Shown: positions 1-10,430 of the stretch, one piece after another
Numbering within the stretch: position 1 is the first letter of the stretch
Layout: each line of letters starts with the position of its first letter
DNA from: Strobilurus pachycystidiatus
Taxonomy: Eukaryota; Basidiomycota; Agaricomycetes; Agaricales; Physalacriaceae
Direction: 5' to 3'
DNA length: 64,000 nucleotides
Assembly (NCBI GenBank): GCA_019915135.1
Contig: JAHLMK010000003.1
Span: forward strand, 1,426,001 to 1,490,000
Program-made: the position numbers and the translations under genes
The notes under the pieces: generated by a model
Seen by the model: only the letters and a program-made list of their open reading frames with translations
Told to the model about the DNA's origin: nothing
Databases searched by the model: none

Positions 1-245
1 TCCTTGTACCGGGGGAGGAGGGGACGAATGAGAGGTACCTTGCTCGCTTTCCGTGTCGTCAAAAAAATCTGCACCTGATGAGAAAACGCTACATATCTAG
101 ATGATGAATTGAACGCACCTGGCACACAGTCCTCGGGCACAGAGTCTTCTTCGTCCTCCGAGCCAGAAGCTTCCTCAGCTTCGAGGTCAACAAACGCCAA
201 CGGGGAAGGTTTAGCCTGGAAAGCAGTCTCAGGATCAGGAGACAT
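1..245 (-). CDS. acidic N-terminus of an unidentified protein (runs off left edge)
   Basis: On the minus strand an ATG at 245 opens a frame starting MSPDPETAFQAKPSPLAF and continuing into an acidic stretch (SGSEDEEDSVPED). A GT-AG intron fits at about 73-117 (donor GTGCGTTC, acceptor TCATCAG) and joins in frame to GADFFDDTESEQ. A second donor (GTACCTCTC) lies near 38, so the rest of the gene is outside the window. Acidic, Ser/Glu/Asp-rich N-termini occur in many nuclear proteins; no domain is visible and I do not assign a function. The open frame plus clean splice signals support a real gene. Confidence 0.55.
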   Translation of the reverse strand, partial: MSPDPETAFQAKPSPLAFVDLEAEEASGSEDEEDSVPEDCVPGAFNSSSRYVAFSHQVQIFLTTRKASKVPLIRPLLPRYK

Positions 246-785
246 GTTGAGCAGCCAAACTTACGCGTTTCTGAGACATTATTGAATAGACATGAACTGT
301 AGATATAGTGTCGCGTCAGTTATACTCGTTACGTATATCTTTCACGGACAGCCTCAAGTATCGTTGGACACCGAAAAGAGAGTGAGTGTGTGTATTGAAA
401 AGATTACACAGATTATAATTTTTACACCGGCCAAGAAGGACTTACCAGCATGATATGCGCGATGATGAAGTCGGGAAGCAGAGGGGGAAACCGTGGGAAC
501 CACTTGCCAGAAATACAAGTACTGGCCTGAAACGGGCTTTCCGAAGATTTCGGAAACTCGTTTTCGGCATGGGTCAAGGTACGCTGCAGCTGCTTAGTAG
601 GCCCTTTTCCTCTTGCTTTTGGTCGTCATCATGCTTGGGCCAGTGGTGGCCATTGTTCGACACACACGCTTTATCCGGCCAGATTCAGCAATCACGGATA
701 ATGGCCTCTCCTTGGTCAAAGCCACAGTAAGTTCAGCGATATAAAGGAACGATTCCAAGCTCACACCAGCGCTACAGCTTTCGCC
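246..785. other. intergenic, divergent promoter region
   Basis: About 540 bases between the minus-strand gene start at 245 and the next plausible plus-strand start at 786. Short open frames on both strands overlap one another and none has convincing composition. A GTAAG-like signal on the minus strand near 443-448 could belong to an unrecognised exon. Nothing else is seen. Confidence 0.4.
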
Positions 786-1757
786 ATGGTCCGAGCCGCC
801 TACCTGCCTCCCCGCGGTAGCAATACTTCGGCTGGCCACACACTCCGCGCATTCTCCTCTCGTCGCTGGAAGGACTGTAAAACATACAAGAACGTTGGAT
901 TGGGTCGCCAGTTGCGGGTGATCACGGACACCCCGGCTGAAATGGGACGCCAACAGCTGCATGTACGTGTAGATAACATACTTATGTATCAGCTCTGACC
1001 TTCAGATAGAACCTCGAAACGAGCAAGTCTCGGACTCTCTGGCGTCCTTCTCCAGAGGAACGTCAGTTACTCTGCCTGCTCATGGACGACTGGAAATACA
1101 TGTATTCCAAATTCAACAATCTGCGTACCGCTATCAAGCGTCTTAACGGCCAGAAGAACAACTCGCCCAACACTCGAAAGAACGATCCATCAAGGTATTG
1201 GAACTGCAAGTGGAAGTGGTATATAGCTAAGGAAATCATCGTGAAACGATTGGCTGGTGAGGTTTTAGTCTTCCGCGATGATGTTCTATTGCTGATACTT
1301 TCGCAGCGAAACGGGCTCAAATGGACCAACTTTTTCTCCAGACCAACGGCTGTACGTCTCTACCTTCATCGAAATGCGCTGTCTCATTACTTTGTAGTTG
1401 CCAGGAATATCTGCGACGTGGAGCTCCTGCAAAAGAGTATGTCTACAGTACCATTTCCTGGCTTGTCCTCACTCCGTTCCAGTGATTTTCGCTAACAAAA
1501 AGATCATGGATTTCAACGAGTTACTTGGTGACGAACCCGTCCGAATTGCGGCCGTACCCGCCTGGGCAGTAGCTGTCCACCATGCTACTATGGGTGCCAA
1601 AGGCTTCGCGGCTGCATATCCTCCGCCCGGAGCGAATGGTCCCCCTCCCCCTAGACCTCCCGGCGACAGGAGGGGCGATGACGATGACGATGACGGTAAT
1701 GCTCCTGCTGGCGGCGCTCCTGTTGGCGGTGCCGGCGGTGGTGGTGGTGGCGGTGGT

Positions 1758-1790
<33 letters not shown>

Positions 1791-2162
1791 TTTCCACATC
1801 CTCGTGCTGGACCCAGGCCGCCAGCTCCCACAGTCACCCTTAAGAAGAACAACGTCGAAGGTGTGCATGATTGATTGATTCCTGCTTGACATTCGCAGCT
1901 GATCGAATTCATCCGTACAGCTACGACGAAGAAGAGACCTCTTTTAGAGCAACTAGACGCAGCCTTTGGAAAACCTTTGAGGAAAAAGCCTCGCCTTGGC
2001 TTGCTAGGCAAGTTTGAACTCACAGAAGTGTCGGAGAAGTGGTCTGATGATTCGATAGTGCAAAAACCTCAGCCCTTCCCGATGGCTCCTCCGAACAAGC
2101 GATTTGATGTCAGTTCTTCTGGAACGTCCAAGGCGGATGCCATATATATCGCCGATGACTGA
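786..2162 (+). CDS. hypothetical multi-exon protein with poly-Gly tract; model unresolved
   Basis: An ATG at 786 opens a basic frame (MVRAAYLPPRGSNTSAG). A clean intron near 964-1006 continues it into a glutamine-rich segment that meets an in-frame TAA at about 1138-1140 and then reopens in the same frame (RPEEQLAQHSKER). An overlapping frame from 1082 (MDDWKYMYSKFNNL) is also plausible, so the splicing is not settled. Further down, MDFNELLGDEPVRIAAVPAW leads through a Pro-rich and Asp-rich region into about 19 glycines, then to a basic tail with a KKPR nuclear-localisation-like cluster, ending at 2162. It sits directly upstream of the KDZ transposase on the same strand. It could be a host gene with a nonsense mutation, a decayed gene, or a model I have mis-spliced. 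I recognise no family. Confidence 0.4.
1732..1790 (+). repeat. GGT/GGC trinucleotide repeat (poly-Gly or opposite-strand poly-Pro)
   Basis: About 20 near-perfect GGT/GGC triplets in a row. In the likely coding frame they read as glycine; the other frames give long poly-Ala, poly-Val and opposite-strand poly-Pro frames, which are artefacts of the repeat. Such tracts change length readily. Confidence 0.9.
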
Positions 2163-2307
2163 ACTGGCGTGATTGATACTGGTTTCTTATTGTAATGACT
2201 CGCTTATTGTTAGACCCTCACTAGTGTATCGCTTATTTCATATTCATGGACGCAGCTTTAATTACCATCTAAATACCTACTTTTTCACGTTCGTCTACCT
2301 TACAATC

Positions 2308-5300
2308 ATGGCACCTAAAAAAGCTAGCACGAAAGCACCAGCGTCCAAAGCGAAGCGTAAAAATCCACCGGTGCCGCTTCCGATGGCGCCAATCGAGGCT
2401 GGGGAGGCTCCTCCTGGCTACGGGCAGCCGGGTTTCGAATGGGAAAGTGTTGGACTCCAAAAGCGGAGGAAGACAGAGGCGGCGGCAGGAGACAAGGGGC
2501 GGATAGCGGAAGAGGGGCGCATGGACGAAGATGAGCCCATGGGAGAGCATCAACCGATAATGGAAGGCAAAAGTACTATCGGGGAGGAACCGAGCCCCGA
2601 AACCGAGGAGAAGGCGAGATACCAAGTGCGTTCTCTGCTGGCTAGACCTGATGAGCTTCACTAACGCAACACAGGGGGCATCGGTAGAGATGAAAGAGGT
2701 GCTGGAGCACAAACCGGTCTATCTTGATTACATGCTCGGTAACGAATCCGACATCACTCTTGGCAATCCATGCAAATGCGGCAAGGCATTGCGAACATGT
2801 CTGTGCTTTGAGTGCACGCATCTGCCGCCGTATTGCTCGGCTTGTTTCTTGCAAGCACACGAGGCGAATCCATGGCATTGGGCACATCGATGGGACGAAG
2901 AGAAGGGAAATCTCATTCAAACCGATCAGAGCGTCCTGGGGCGAGTAGTCACATTCGGACACCGACGACATCAGGAGTTGGAGTGTCGAGAGCGCCGAGC
3001 AGACGAATCACTCGCCTTCACGGTAGTCGACCTCACCGGAATCCACGACACACGGGCTTTTTTTTGCAAATGTTCCCACTCTGCCGCTTTCAGCACGCGT
3101 CATTCACGTCTCGAAATGCTGCTGGCTAGTCGTATGTGGCCGTCGACAGTGAAGCAAGCAACTGTAGGCTTCACGTGGGAGGTGATGAAGGACTTCCACC
3201 TCCATACGCTTACCTCCAAGAAATCTGCATACGACTACATGCGGGCGATACAAGCCAAAACGAACAATGCCTTTTCGGGAGACGTCAAGGTTCGTAGTGT
3301 CAACGTTGATAGACTGCGCTCTGACTTTGGTACAGGATCTCTTTCGCCAATTCATCCGCGCGCACAGGGTGTACGCAGCCTTCATGGCAGAGAAACGAAG
3401 CGGACAGGTACACGGCATTGATAGGTTGAAGGCTTTCGCCAATCGAGTCCCGCGATCCATCGTTGTACCATGCTTCTCCTGTCCTCTCCGTGGATTCAAC
3501 ATATCCGAACAGGAAATGGATGAGGTTCCGATGCGCTATGTGTAAGTAGTTTTAACGTATACACCAGCAGAATTCTGACGGTACTGTGCAGCCACACTGT
3601 TCAGATCTCCCTCAGCGTCGATGGCCACTTTGGTCTAACCCGGCTCAAGCAAGTGGACGACCCGGACGACGTCTCTCTATCGGAGGGCAGAGGCTTTTTC
3701 GCTCTAGAGTCAGAGTATGATGCCTACGTCAAGGAGTACGTTTTGAACGACGAAGAAGTATGCGATTGTTCCATCTTGATTGCCAACACTGCTCAACACT
3801 CTCCAGAAATCGAGTTGTTCGCGATTCAACGCCATCGAAATGCAGAACAAGTTGAAGTTCAAGGGATGTGTCGTAACTGGCGTAATCGGGGTGACTTGTG
3901 GTCGACACTTTGTTTTTCAATCGATGGCCGATCTACATAAAGGAGAAAGGTATGTGAACATGTCATCGCATTTTCTTTGCCAGTAATGTTGTTCCTTAGA
4001 TTCACGAACACAGACTTTGCCATTGCTCGTGCTCTGAGGCAGGTCATGCTGTCCGCCGTTTTGTCGAAGAGTATGGAGGCCGCGAAACAGTTTCGTCGTG
4101 TTCTCCTTACATACGATGTCGCTTGTCAGTTCAGCATCAAGTTCAAGACCCGCTTTGGTCGTAGCTTTCCGGACTTTGAGTTCATCGTCGACCTGATCTA
4201 CTTCTTGGTCGCCAAGATGCACCTTTTTGGCCACATCGACGAATGCAAGTACAAGTATAACCTGAACTATTTCTTTGGGTCCGGTCGTATCCATGGCGAA
4301 GGGATCGAGACAACTTGGGCCGAGTCCAAGCAAGCAGGGGGGAGTACACGCCATATGAATGCGGGCCATCGCCACGATAAGGTCAACGACCTGCATAACT
4401 ATTGGAATTGGATGAAGCTCATTGGGCTGCGTGAGTCGCACCTTCTTCTTCATCGTCGTCGCACTAATACATCATCCGGGCAGCCGAGTTTCTAGAAAAG
4501 CATTTGATTGCAGCTCGAGTCAAGTTGGCGAAAAAGGTACAAACCTTCGTCGAAGGTTCGCGGTTGGCCGGGCGCGAATCCGTCGAGAGATGGCAGAAGC
4601 TCAGTGACGAGCACGTATCTTGGCCCGAGCTTCTCAAGGTCCCAGGCGTGACCGACAATGACAAGGCGAAATGGAAGAGTTTATTCCAGCTACAGTTGAC
4701 GAAGCGTAAGTCTTGTTCGCCATCGTGAGATCGGAACTAACGGAGGTGATAGTTCCAGGCAAAGATGACGTCTTGAAAAGCCTCGAGAAGGAAGAGGAGC
4801 GCCATACACACACCACTCTGAAGGGCAAGAGGATTGAGACAAAGAATCGAACGGTTCAATGGATCAGTAAAGGTCTCGAAATCCAACAGAAGCAGTAAGT
4901 GGTTTCACGTCTGCTCTGCGGAGGCAAAAGTCTTATATCGTGCGGTAGGTTCGATATCCTCAAAGCCCAGAGGAAACACGGCAACAGTGATGACATCGAA
5001 CAGGCACAGCAAACTCTGGCGCGAGACATCAAAGCCTTCCGGAAGATTCAGCTACTTGATCTACCTGCTCTTGAAGGTCTCGTAGCGGCGGTCTGCGAAG
5101 AGGATAAACCAGTGGAGAAGGAGCTTCTCTTGCTTCCGTCGGACCTACTCGCAAAGACCACCCGGAAGAAGTACGATCTCGACGCAAAGGACGATTTCTT
5201 TACCATGGTCAAGGCCCGCCACTGCACCATCGAGTTTCGTCTCCGGGAGGGTCAGTGTAACGAAGCGGTCCAGATGCTTTGCCTCATCATCGAGCACGGC

Positions 5301-5920
5301 ATGCTCTTAAAAGAGACGCGAACACAACACGCTCGAGGGGTTAGCATGAATCTGCGGTCCATGAAGTACATCAATACGGTTACAGCCAAAAAGCAGAAGT
5401 ATGCCAACGCTTACGCACATGCGCGTCGATGTATCCTACGATTGAAAGGGCAGAAGGATGATCCTGATTTTCCACCTTTGGCTGCCTTCGACCTGTGGGC
5501 AAAGAACGCGGCGGAGGCTCCCGGACTCGGAGATGGCTCAATTGAAGAGAGCTGGATCTGGACGTACGGCCACTTGAGGACCTTGAATGGTCACGAGAAG
5601 AGCGCTTTCATCGAGGAAGGTTCGTCCCTCAATTGATCTCAAAAGTCATACAGAACCTAAGCATGATTACAGTTCGTCGCGTGCGTTGGTCTCGGGCTTA
5701 CGAAGACGTGAAGCGGTGGAGAGAAGAGGTGGAGATGTTGGAAGCAGAGTTTCGCCGATTCATCTACGCATGCCAGACCATGAGCGAGTCTTGGCGGGCA
5801 TTGGCGCAGGACCGAACTCCAACCTACCCACTTTCGGTGTCCATCGCGGACGATTCTTTAAAGTCAGCCAAGTGCGGCTACGTTGTCTATGCCATGGATA
5901 AGGTGGACATGTACGCTTAA
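2308..5920 (+). CDS. KDZ-superfamily transposase with CxC2 cysteine cluster (interrupted near C-terminus)
   Basis: Transposase of the Kyakuja-Dileera-Zisupton DNA transposons, which are abundant in mushroom genomes. Ten exons joined by nine short introns (2626-2674, 3290-3335, 3542-3591, 3758-3806, 3950-3999, 4431-4483, 4706-4752, 4895-4948, 5620-5672) give exactly 1,053 codons before a TAA at 5918-5920. The start at 2308 gives a basic, Lys-rich N-terminus. The CxC2 cluster, at about residues 135-165, carries NPCKCGKA, CLCFECTHLPPYCSAC and NPWHWAHRW. The KDZ catalytic core shows the TYDVACQF aspartate motif, an HxxxC segment (HIDECKYKYN) and GRIHGEGIETTWAE. A Glu/Lys-rich helical region follows. 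The TAA is in frame with 91 more codons (5921-6196) that read KARTLFMKAGGGFPG, which resembles the usual KDZ C-terminus, so the stop looks like a recent nonsense change. All introns remain intact. No TET/JBP gene, a frequent partner of these elements, is nearby. Confidence 0.88.
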
Positions 5921-6196
5921 ATGGAGGTCAAGGCTCGTACTCTGTTTATGAAAGCTGGCGGTGGATTCCCAGGCAAAGGCGAAACACTTTGGGACTTCTT
6001 GGACAAACGAAGACCGACAATCAATTTCAACTGGGAGAATGTTGGTTCCGCTCTGGAGAACCAAGCCGAGTTGGACAAGGAACGGCAAGACATCCTGAGG
6101 AGGTTTCATGCTCCAGTCGAGAATCTCGACGGAGAGGGTCATATCGATGACGGGGATGTAGATGAGGAGGACATAGCCGTAGGTTCCGCTGTGTAA
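2308..6196 (+). mobile_element. KDZ DNA transposon, coding part
   Basis: Minimum extent of the element, set by the transposase frame and its post-stop tail. I could not identify terminal inverted repeats or a target-site duplication by eye, so the true ends are unknown. Whether the poly-Gly gene upstream and the FHA pseudogene downstream lie inside or outside the element is also open. Confidence 0.7.
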
Positions 6197-6962
6197 TGTA
6201 CAAGCAGTATACAATTTCGTTTACATTCGCCCGCGGGCATCAAGACCTCCAAGACATCAATCTGTAAAAACGGTTTTCTGATCCTTCCTCGTGAGCTTCT
6301 CCGTCTGCTCCCGTTTTCTTGCTCGTAATCCATTTTCAGAGTCTTTGTTTGTACCGGGTTCCCTCTTTTCTTTTCTCTCCTATTGGAGCCGGCAAGGTTT
6401 GTCGTCTTCTTCTCATCTACGGCTTCGATTGATTCGTCTTCTCTTCTAGACCAATGTTCCGCTTCTTACTATCTTCAACGGGGCGGGTCACCGCCGTTAA
6501 CTTGATTGGTACGTTTTCGTTCAACTCAGAGAGTTGATACAGTGTTAACGATTGCTCAAAGGGACGACATGAACGTCTCATCTCTGAACATAGGTATGAT
6601 CGCGGGCTACTACAACGTCTCAATGTACGCTCTTTGTCTCCGTGGTGAATCATTCATGCTGAATGTGCTTACCAGTGGTTCCGCGCCGATGTTACCGTCG
6701 AAGTCTACACGCTGTCCAGAAGAGAGCCCACAAAGCTCCATAGTCATCTCGAAGGCATCTCAGCGTCTGCCGAATTCGAGTTCGTTCCCATAGTCCTCGA
6801 GTGTTAGACCTTCTATCTGCATGTGTCGATGCATGCGTTGTCCTTTCGACATTCGTTCATAGCTCCTGACTTGTGCACCACAGCGTACGACTTGCGTAGA
6901 GACGACCCGGTACGCGCAGGTGTCTCCGCGCCGCCAGACTACACTACCTCCGGATTTGGGGC
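6197..6962. other. spacer with possible decayed exons
   Basis: About 770 bases between the transposase tail and the FHA pseudogene. A short plus-strand frame at about 6664-6805 (WFRADVTVEVYTLS) and another near 6880-6960 have protein-like composition, and the first is preceded by a possible acceptor. They may be the 5' exons of the decayed FHA gene, but I could not join them in frame. Confidence 0.35.
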
Positions 6963-7974
6963 TCTGACCTGCCCCAATACTCTGCCATCTGTTTTCGAGG
7001 CGACGAAGATACCGTCAAGACCGTTAATGGGAAGACCGAGGTCGGTAAGGCTCTAAGAGGAACTCAACTTGTGCATCTGGGGCCTGCGTCACCCGCATTC
7101 TACAGGTCAGCTACCTGCTTTACTGAGAGATGAAAGGAACGAAGCTGATTGTTATGACTGTCAGGCATCAAGCTACATGGGGAGACCACAATAACGGTGC
7201 AGCGGAAAGGACGGCAAGGCGGTATTGATTGGGCGGCGGCTTCCAGTTGAGAGCAAGGCAAGGAGGGTGCGGACGGGACGGCCATGTTCCGGTGCCCGGT
7301 GGTGAGCAGGCGACATGCCGAGATTACCTTTGGAGCGGGTGGGCAGGTGCGTTCTTTCAATCTCTAACTTCCATTCCATTCCACCTCATCCGGCATGCGT
7401 GACTAGGTCTACATCAAAGACCTCAATTCGCACCATGGAACCCACCTGTGCAACCTCAGACTGGTCCCGTAGGAGCCGCATCAGATTGAGCCGGGCGACC
7501 GGCTGACGTTCGGGAAGAGCGTTACGAGTAACGGGGAGGTTGTCGAACCGGTTGTACAGGTGAATGTCAACGCTGTGAATCCTCGTTTGAGGTAAATTTC
7601 AATCAAGCAGTGCGTTGCCTGACACCCCTGAACTTCGCATTAATGACTCTTGCATAGTCGTATCTCGTCCTCGTTCCATTCGCCGCATTGACTTCTGATC
7701 CGCGACTCAATGTGCCGTACTCTTCCCCTATCGCTGAAGATGTGGAGTCAGTTGCGCCACACAGCGGGGACACTTCCTCCTCCAACTCACCCATCAACCT
7801 TGCCGCTGTTAAGCGGAGTTCAGGACGGTGGAAACGAACTCAGGAGAAGGTACGTACCTCTAATTCCAGATCATTCTGCTCGCCGCGATGACAAATGCGC
7901 AGGATCCTTGGGCGGTGAATTGTGCGTCATTTTGGTTTGCGTTCAAGTGGTGGATATGGGGTGATATCTGTTGA
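6963..7974 (+). pseudogene. FHA-domain protein gene, inactivated
   Basis: Several exons on the plus strand join at good splice sites to give an FHA (forkhead-associated, phosphothreonine-binding) domain. An N-terminal piece, SDLPQYSAICFRGDEDT, is followed by LRGTQLVHLGPASPAFY. Then comes FRCPVVSRRHAEITFGAGG, an intron, and VYIKDLNSHHGTHLC with the SxxGT-type signature, ending with GDRLTFGKSV. The SRRHAEI and HHGTH motifs are the usual FHA phosphopeptide-binding loops. Two in-frame stops break it: TGA at 7248-7250, before the SRRH motif, and TAG at 7470-7472, after HHGTH. A further exon (about 7660-7849) and a short Trp-rich end (WFAFKWWIWGDIC) finish the frame at 7974. Introns still look functional, so decay seems recent. 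An intact paralogue elsewhere in the genome would be expected. Confidence 0.7.
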
Positions 7975-8349
7975 CTGGCGGAGGAATTGGGGCTGCGGAG
8001 AGTCGAGTAATTAATTGAGCAGGCTATAGGTAAGTTGACGCCTAGCATCGGACGAATGTGTACCTCACCTTTAGATTTCACAGTGACATCTATGAGACCG
8101 AGCGGACGTTCCGCTCGTAGTGTACAGTTTCAATTGATAAGCATTGCAATGACCCGGACCGGATTCCGGCTTTCAAACGCCCGCGCCACGTGCGCCGTCT
8201 TCGGACCGATCTAGCTATGCCCGCTTATATCCGGAGGCGGTGCTTTCGCTGTCCCTCATCGCACCCATCACGGTACGTATGTAGACTTGTCTTGCTCGAA
8301 GCTTGGGCCTGAAAATCCTCACTAGAAGCACGAATATCTGGAACGCGCC
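7975..8349. other. intergenic
   Basis: About 375 bases upstream of the membrane protein gene. A possible 5'-UTR intron (donor near 8272, acceptor near 8325) can be seen. No open frame of note. Confidence 0.4.
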
Positions 8350-8977
8350 ATGCCCCTGCGACTCCCTGGCCTTGGCATTCACGCTCGTCTGATCAAGGCT
8401 GACGGCGACGATGACCTTCGCCGTATTTTGGACGAGTACGGCTCGCGGACGCAGAGCCTACAACAGGTTACATGTGCGCTCGTCGGCGCGCTCGGCGCAT
8501 GCCTGGGTGCGGATGCAGCATGGGGAATCAGTCGTCTATGCCTAGCGTTGCAGACATTGGGTTTATTGGCAGTGATCCTCGCTCTGCTCCTCTACAAAAT
8601 CGCGGAAATCAAGTTCGACGCCGGCACGGAGGGAAGAATCGAAACGCTTCGCAAGGCGCGAGTGGGAGGGGATATGACGCTGCTGTTTTGCATGGATGGG
8701 ATCTATATGTTGACGATCGCGGCTATGAACGTGTCCACAGGTGAGTCCATTTTATCAATGCTATGGGTGGCAACTCAATCGGGCTAGCGGGATTGGTTGT
8801 ACTCACTTGGAACCTCCTCGGATGGATGTGCCTCCTGCTTGTCGTCCCTATCGTTGTTCTCGTCGGAGGTTTCCTCATAGCAGGTATGTGTTCACCTCTC
8901 CGCCCAGCACGGTGACCGTAATGGCGCGAAGATTTGTTGCAGAACCGGAAGAGCCGTTCGGAGACAGTTGTAGTTGA
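8350..8977 (+). CDS. small multi-pass membrane protein, unknown
   Basis: Three exons (introns 8741-8787 and 8884-8942) give 173 residues starting MPLRLPGLGIHARLIKADGD. After a charged N-terminus come hydrophobic stretches VTCALVGALGACLGADAAW, LALQTLGLLAVILALLLYK, a weaker LLFCMDGIYMLTIAAM, and LVVLTWNLLGWMCLLLVVP followed directly by IVVLVGGFLIA, so three to five membrane passes. The tail is short and acidic (EPEEPFGDSCS). It resembles the small hypothetical membrane proteins common in mushroom genomes; no family is recognised. Membrane location is inferred from hydrophobicity only. Confidence 0.65.
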
Positions 8978-10430
8978 ATGAATTGGTACGCGTTTCGCGA
9001 CTCGGACACATTTGGAAAGCTGACCCAGTGCGCAGGGACGTTGATATCTATCTTCGGTTAGAAATTGGGCACTTGGTCGTCGTTTCGAGCACGCGCTTCG
9101 GCGTTCGTCGTGTTGTTGAAAGTGAGCGTGGTGTATTATATATCAATATTTTCTTGGAGAAAACACAATAAAACAATGTTTTGATACTATAATCTTTTGT
9201 ACAATAAATAATGAAAATAATTCTAAATCAAAGGGCAAAGGCCCTCGGCTCGGAGTGGTGACAGGCCATTGTTCGGTAAGTCTCTTTCATCATTACCTCC
9301 ATCACCCATCCCCCCCTCTCTCTGCTGGTGCCCTTCGTCGAGTCACGCCCAACTACCGCATGCGCGGTGGTCTCTGTCTTCGTCGCTCGGTGAGGAAAGA
9401 CATATCTGTGGTGGTGTGTTGAGGCTGCACGAGTGGCGCAGGCCTCACCCTCTATCGTCCGCACGGAAAAGTAAGTAGGACGTCTTCTATTCAGCACTTC
9501 ACTTAGAAAGATCAATTAGGTATCGCTTATACGTTCCATTCATCTCTCTCTCACACATGTCGCGTTGAATGCTACGCGTGGCCACGCTTCCCGAGAGAGC
9601 GAGACAGGCGTGGCCGCGCAGTCAAGCGGCAGAGACAAGATATATACAGGGTGTCGCTACGCGTGGCTACGGCAGAATACGAGAGATACGGCGACGCGTA
9701 ACCCACGCGTGGCCACGCTGTCTAATGACTGAGACGCGGTAGATCGTAGTTCTGTCGCCAGGGCCGCATACACATATTGCGAGAGTGGCGACGCGTGGTT
9801 TAAGATAAAGTGTGTCAAACAGTGCGTACTGGGAGTGGCCGCGCGTGGCTACGCCCCGCCACGCAGTGAATACACATTGTAGAGTATATATTTCAGTGTA
9901 TTTAATACAAAGATTTTTGGTCCGGCGTGGCTACGCTAACCGTCGCCACGCGAGTAGAAAAGCCATCTGAGATGGCAAGACGTGGCCACATATTCACTGC
10001 AATGTCAGCAATATGATGGTTTTATGCGCGTGTCAACACAGAGAGATAACAGCCTGAGTGCTAGGATTGCCGGGATTGAGTTAAGTGTTCTTCCCAGTCA
10101 GACTCGACTCTGGCGTGCCAGTGGCCGCTGCCTATCACAGCCGCGCCCGCTGAACATAGAAATGTCGATAACGGATTGTGACTCGCTCCGGAGGTGCCTT
10201 TTCCTCCCTCCTCCATTGAAAGTTTTATTTAGATCATGCTTTCCGCTCCTGCGCGACCGTGGAGGACTATGCGTTATCGCGTTACAGTATCTCTTGTTGC
10301 TCTGATATGAATCTGATTCCAGTGAGTTGTGCTGAGTGAAAAAAATGGTCGGCCACCGTACATCATACACCGCGTATCTTACATTGAATGACACACTACA
10401 CTTGAGCCTTGCAAGACGCTCGACATGATC
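8978..10430. other. 1.45-kb convergent intergenic region
   Basis: It lies between the 3' ends of the membrane protein gene and ALG1, so it is not a promoter for either. 9130-9230 is AT-rich and probably holds the polyadenylation region of the upstream gene. 9570-9990 holds the palindrome cluster listed separately. The short open frames show no recognisable domain. Confidence 0.6.
9574..9989. repeat. cluster of GCGTGGC(C/T)ACGC palindromes
   Basis: Full or near-full copies are at 9576-9587 (perfect palindrome GCGTGGCCACGC), 9608-9619 (GCGTGGCCGCGC), 9661-9671, 9707-9718 (perfect), 9843-9854 and 9925-9936 (both GCGTGGCTACGC). Half sites are at 9793-9798, 9858-9864, 9945-9952 and 9981-9989. Five ACGCGT hexamers, the core of fungal MBF-type sites, lie at 9574, 9659, 9694, 9705 and 9791. 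Spacing is irregular (about 30 to 130 bases), so this is not a simple tandem repeat. Confidence 0.8.

Noticed and set aside
1469..2023. Long poly-Pro and poly-Ala frames opposite and beside the poly-Gly tract
   Set aside because: They exist only because the GGC/GGT repeat is open in several frames; no splice or composition support outside the repeat.
9574..9989. The palindrome cluster as a CRISPR array
   Set aside because: Spacing is irregular, units are too short, and the genome is eukaryotic.
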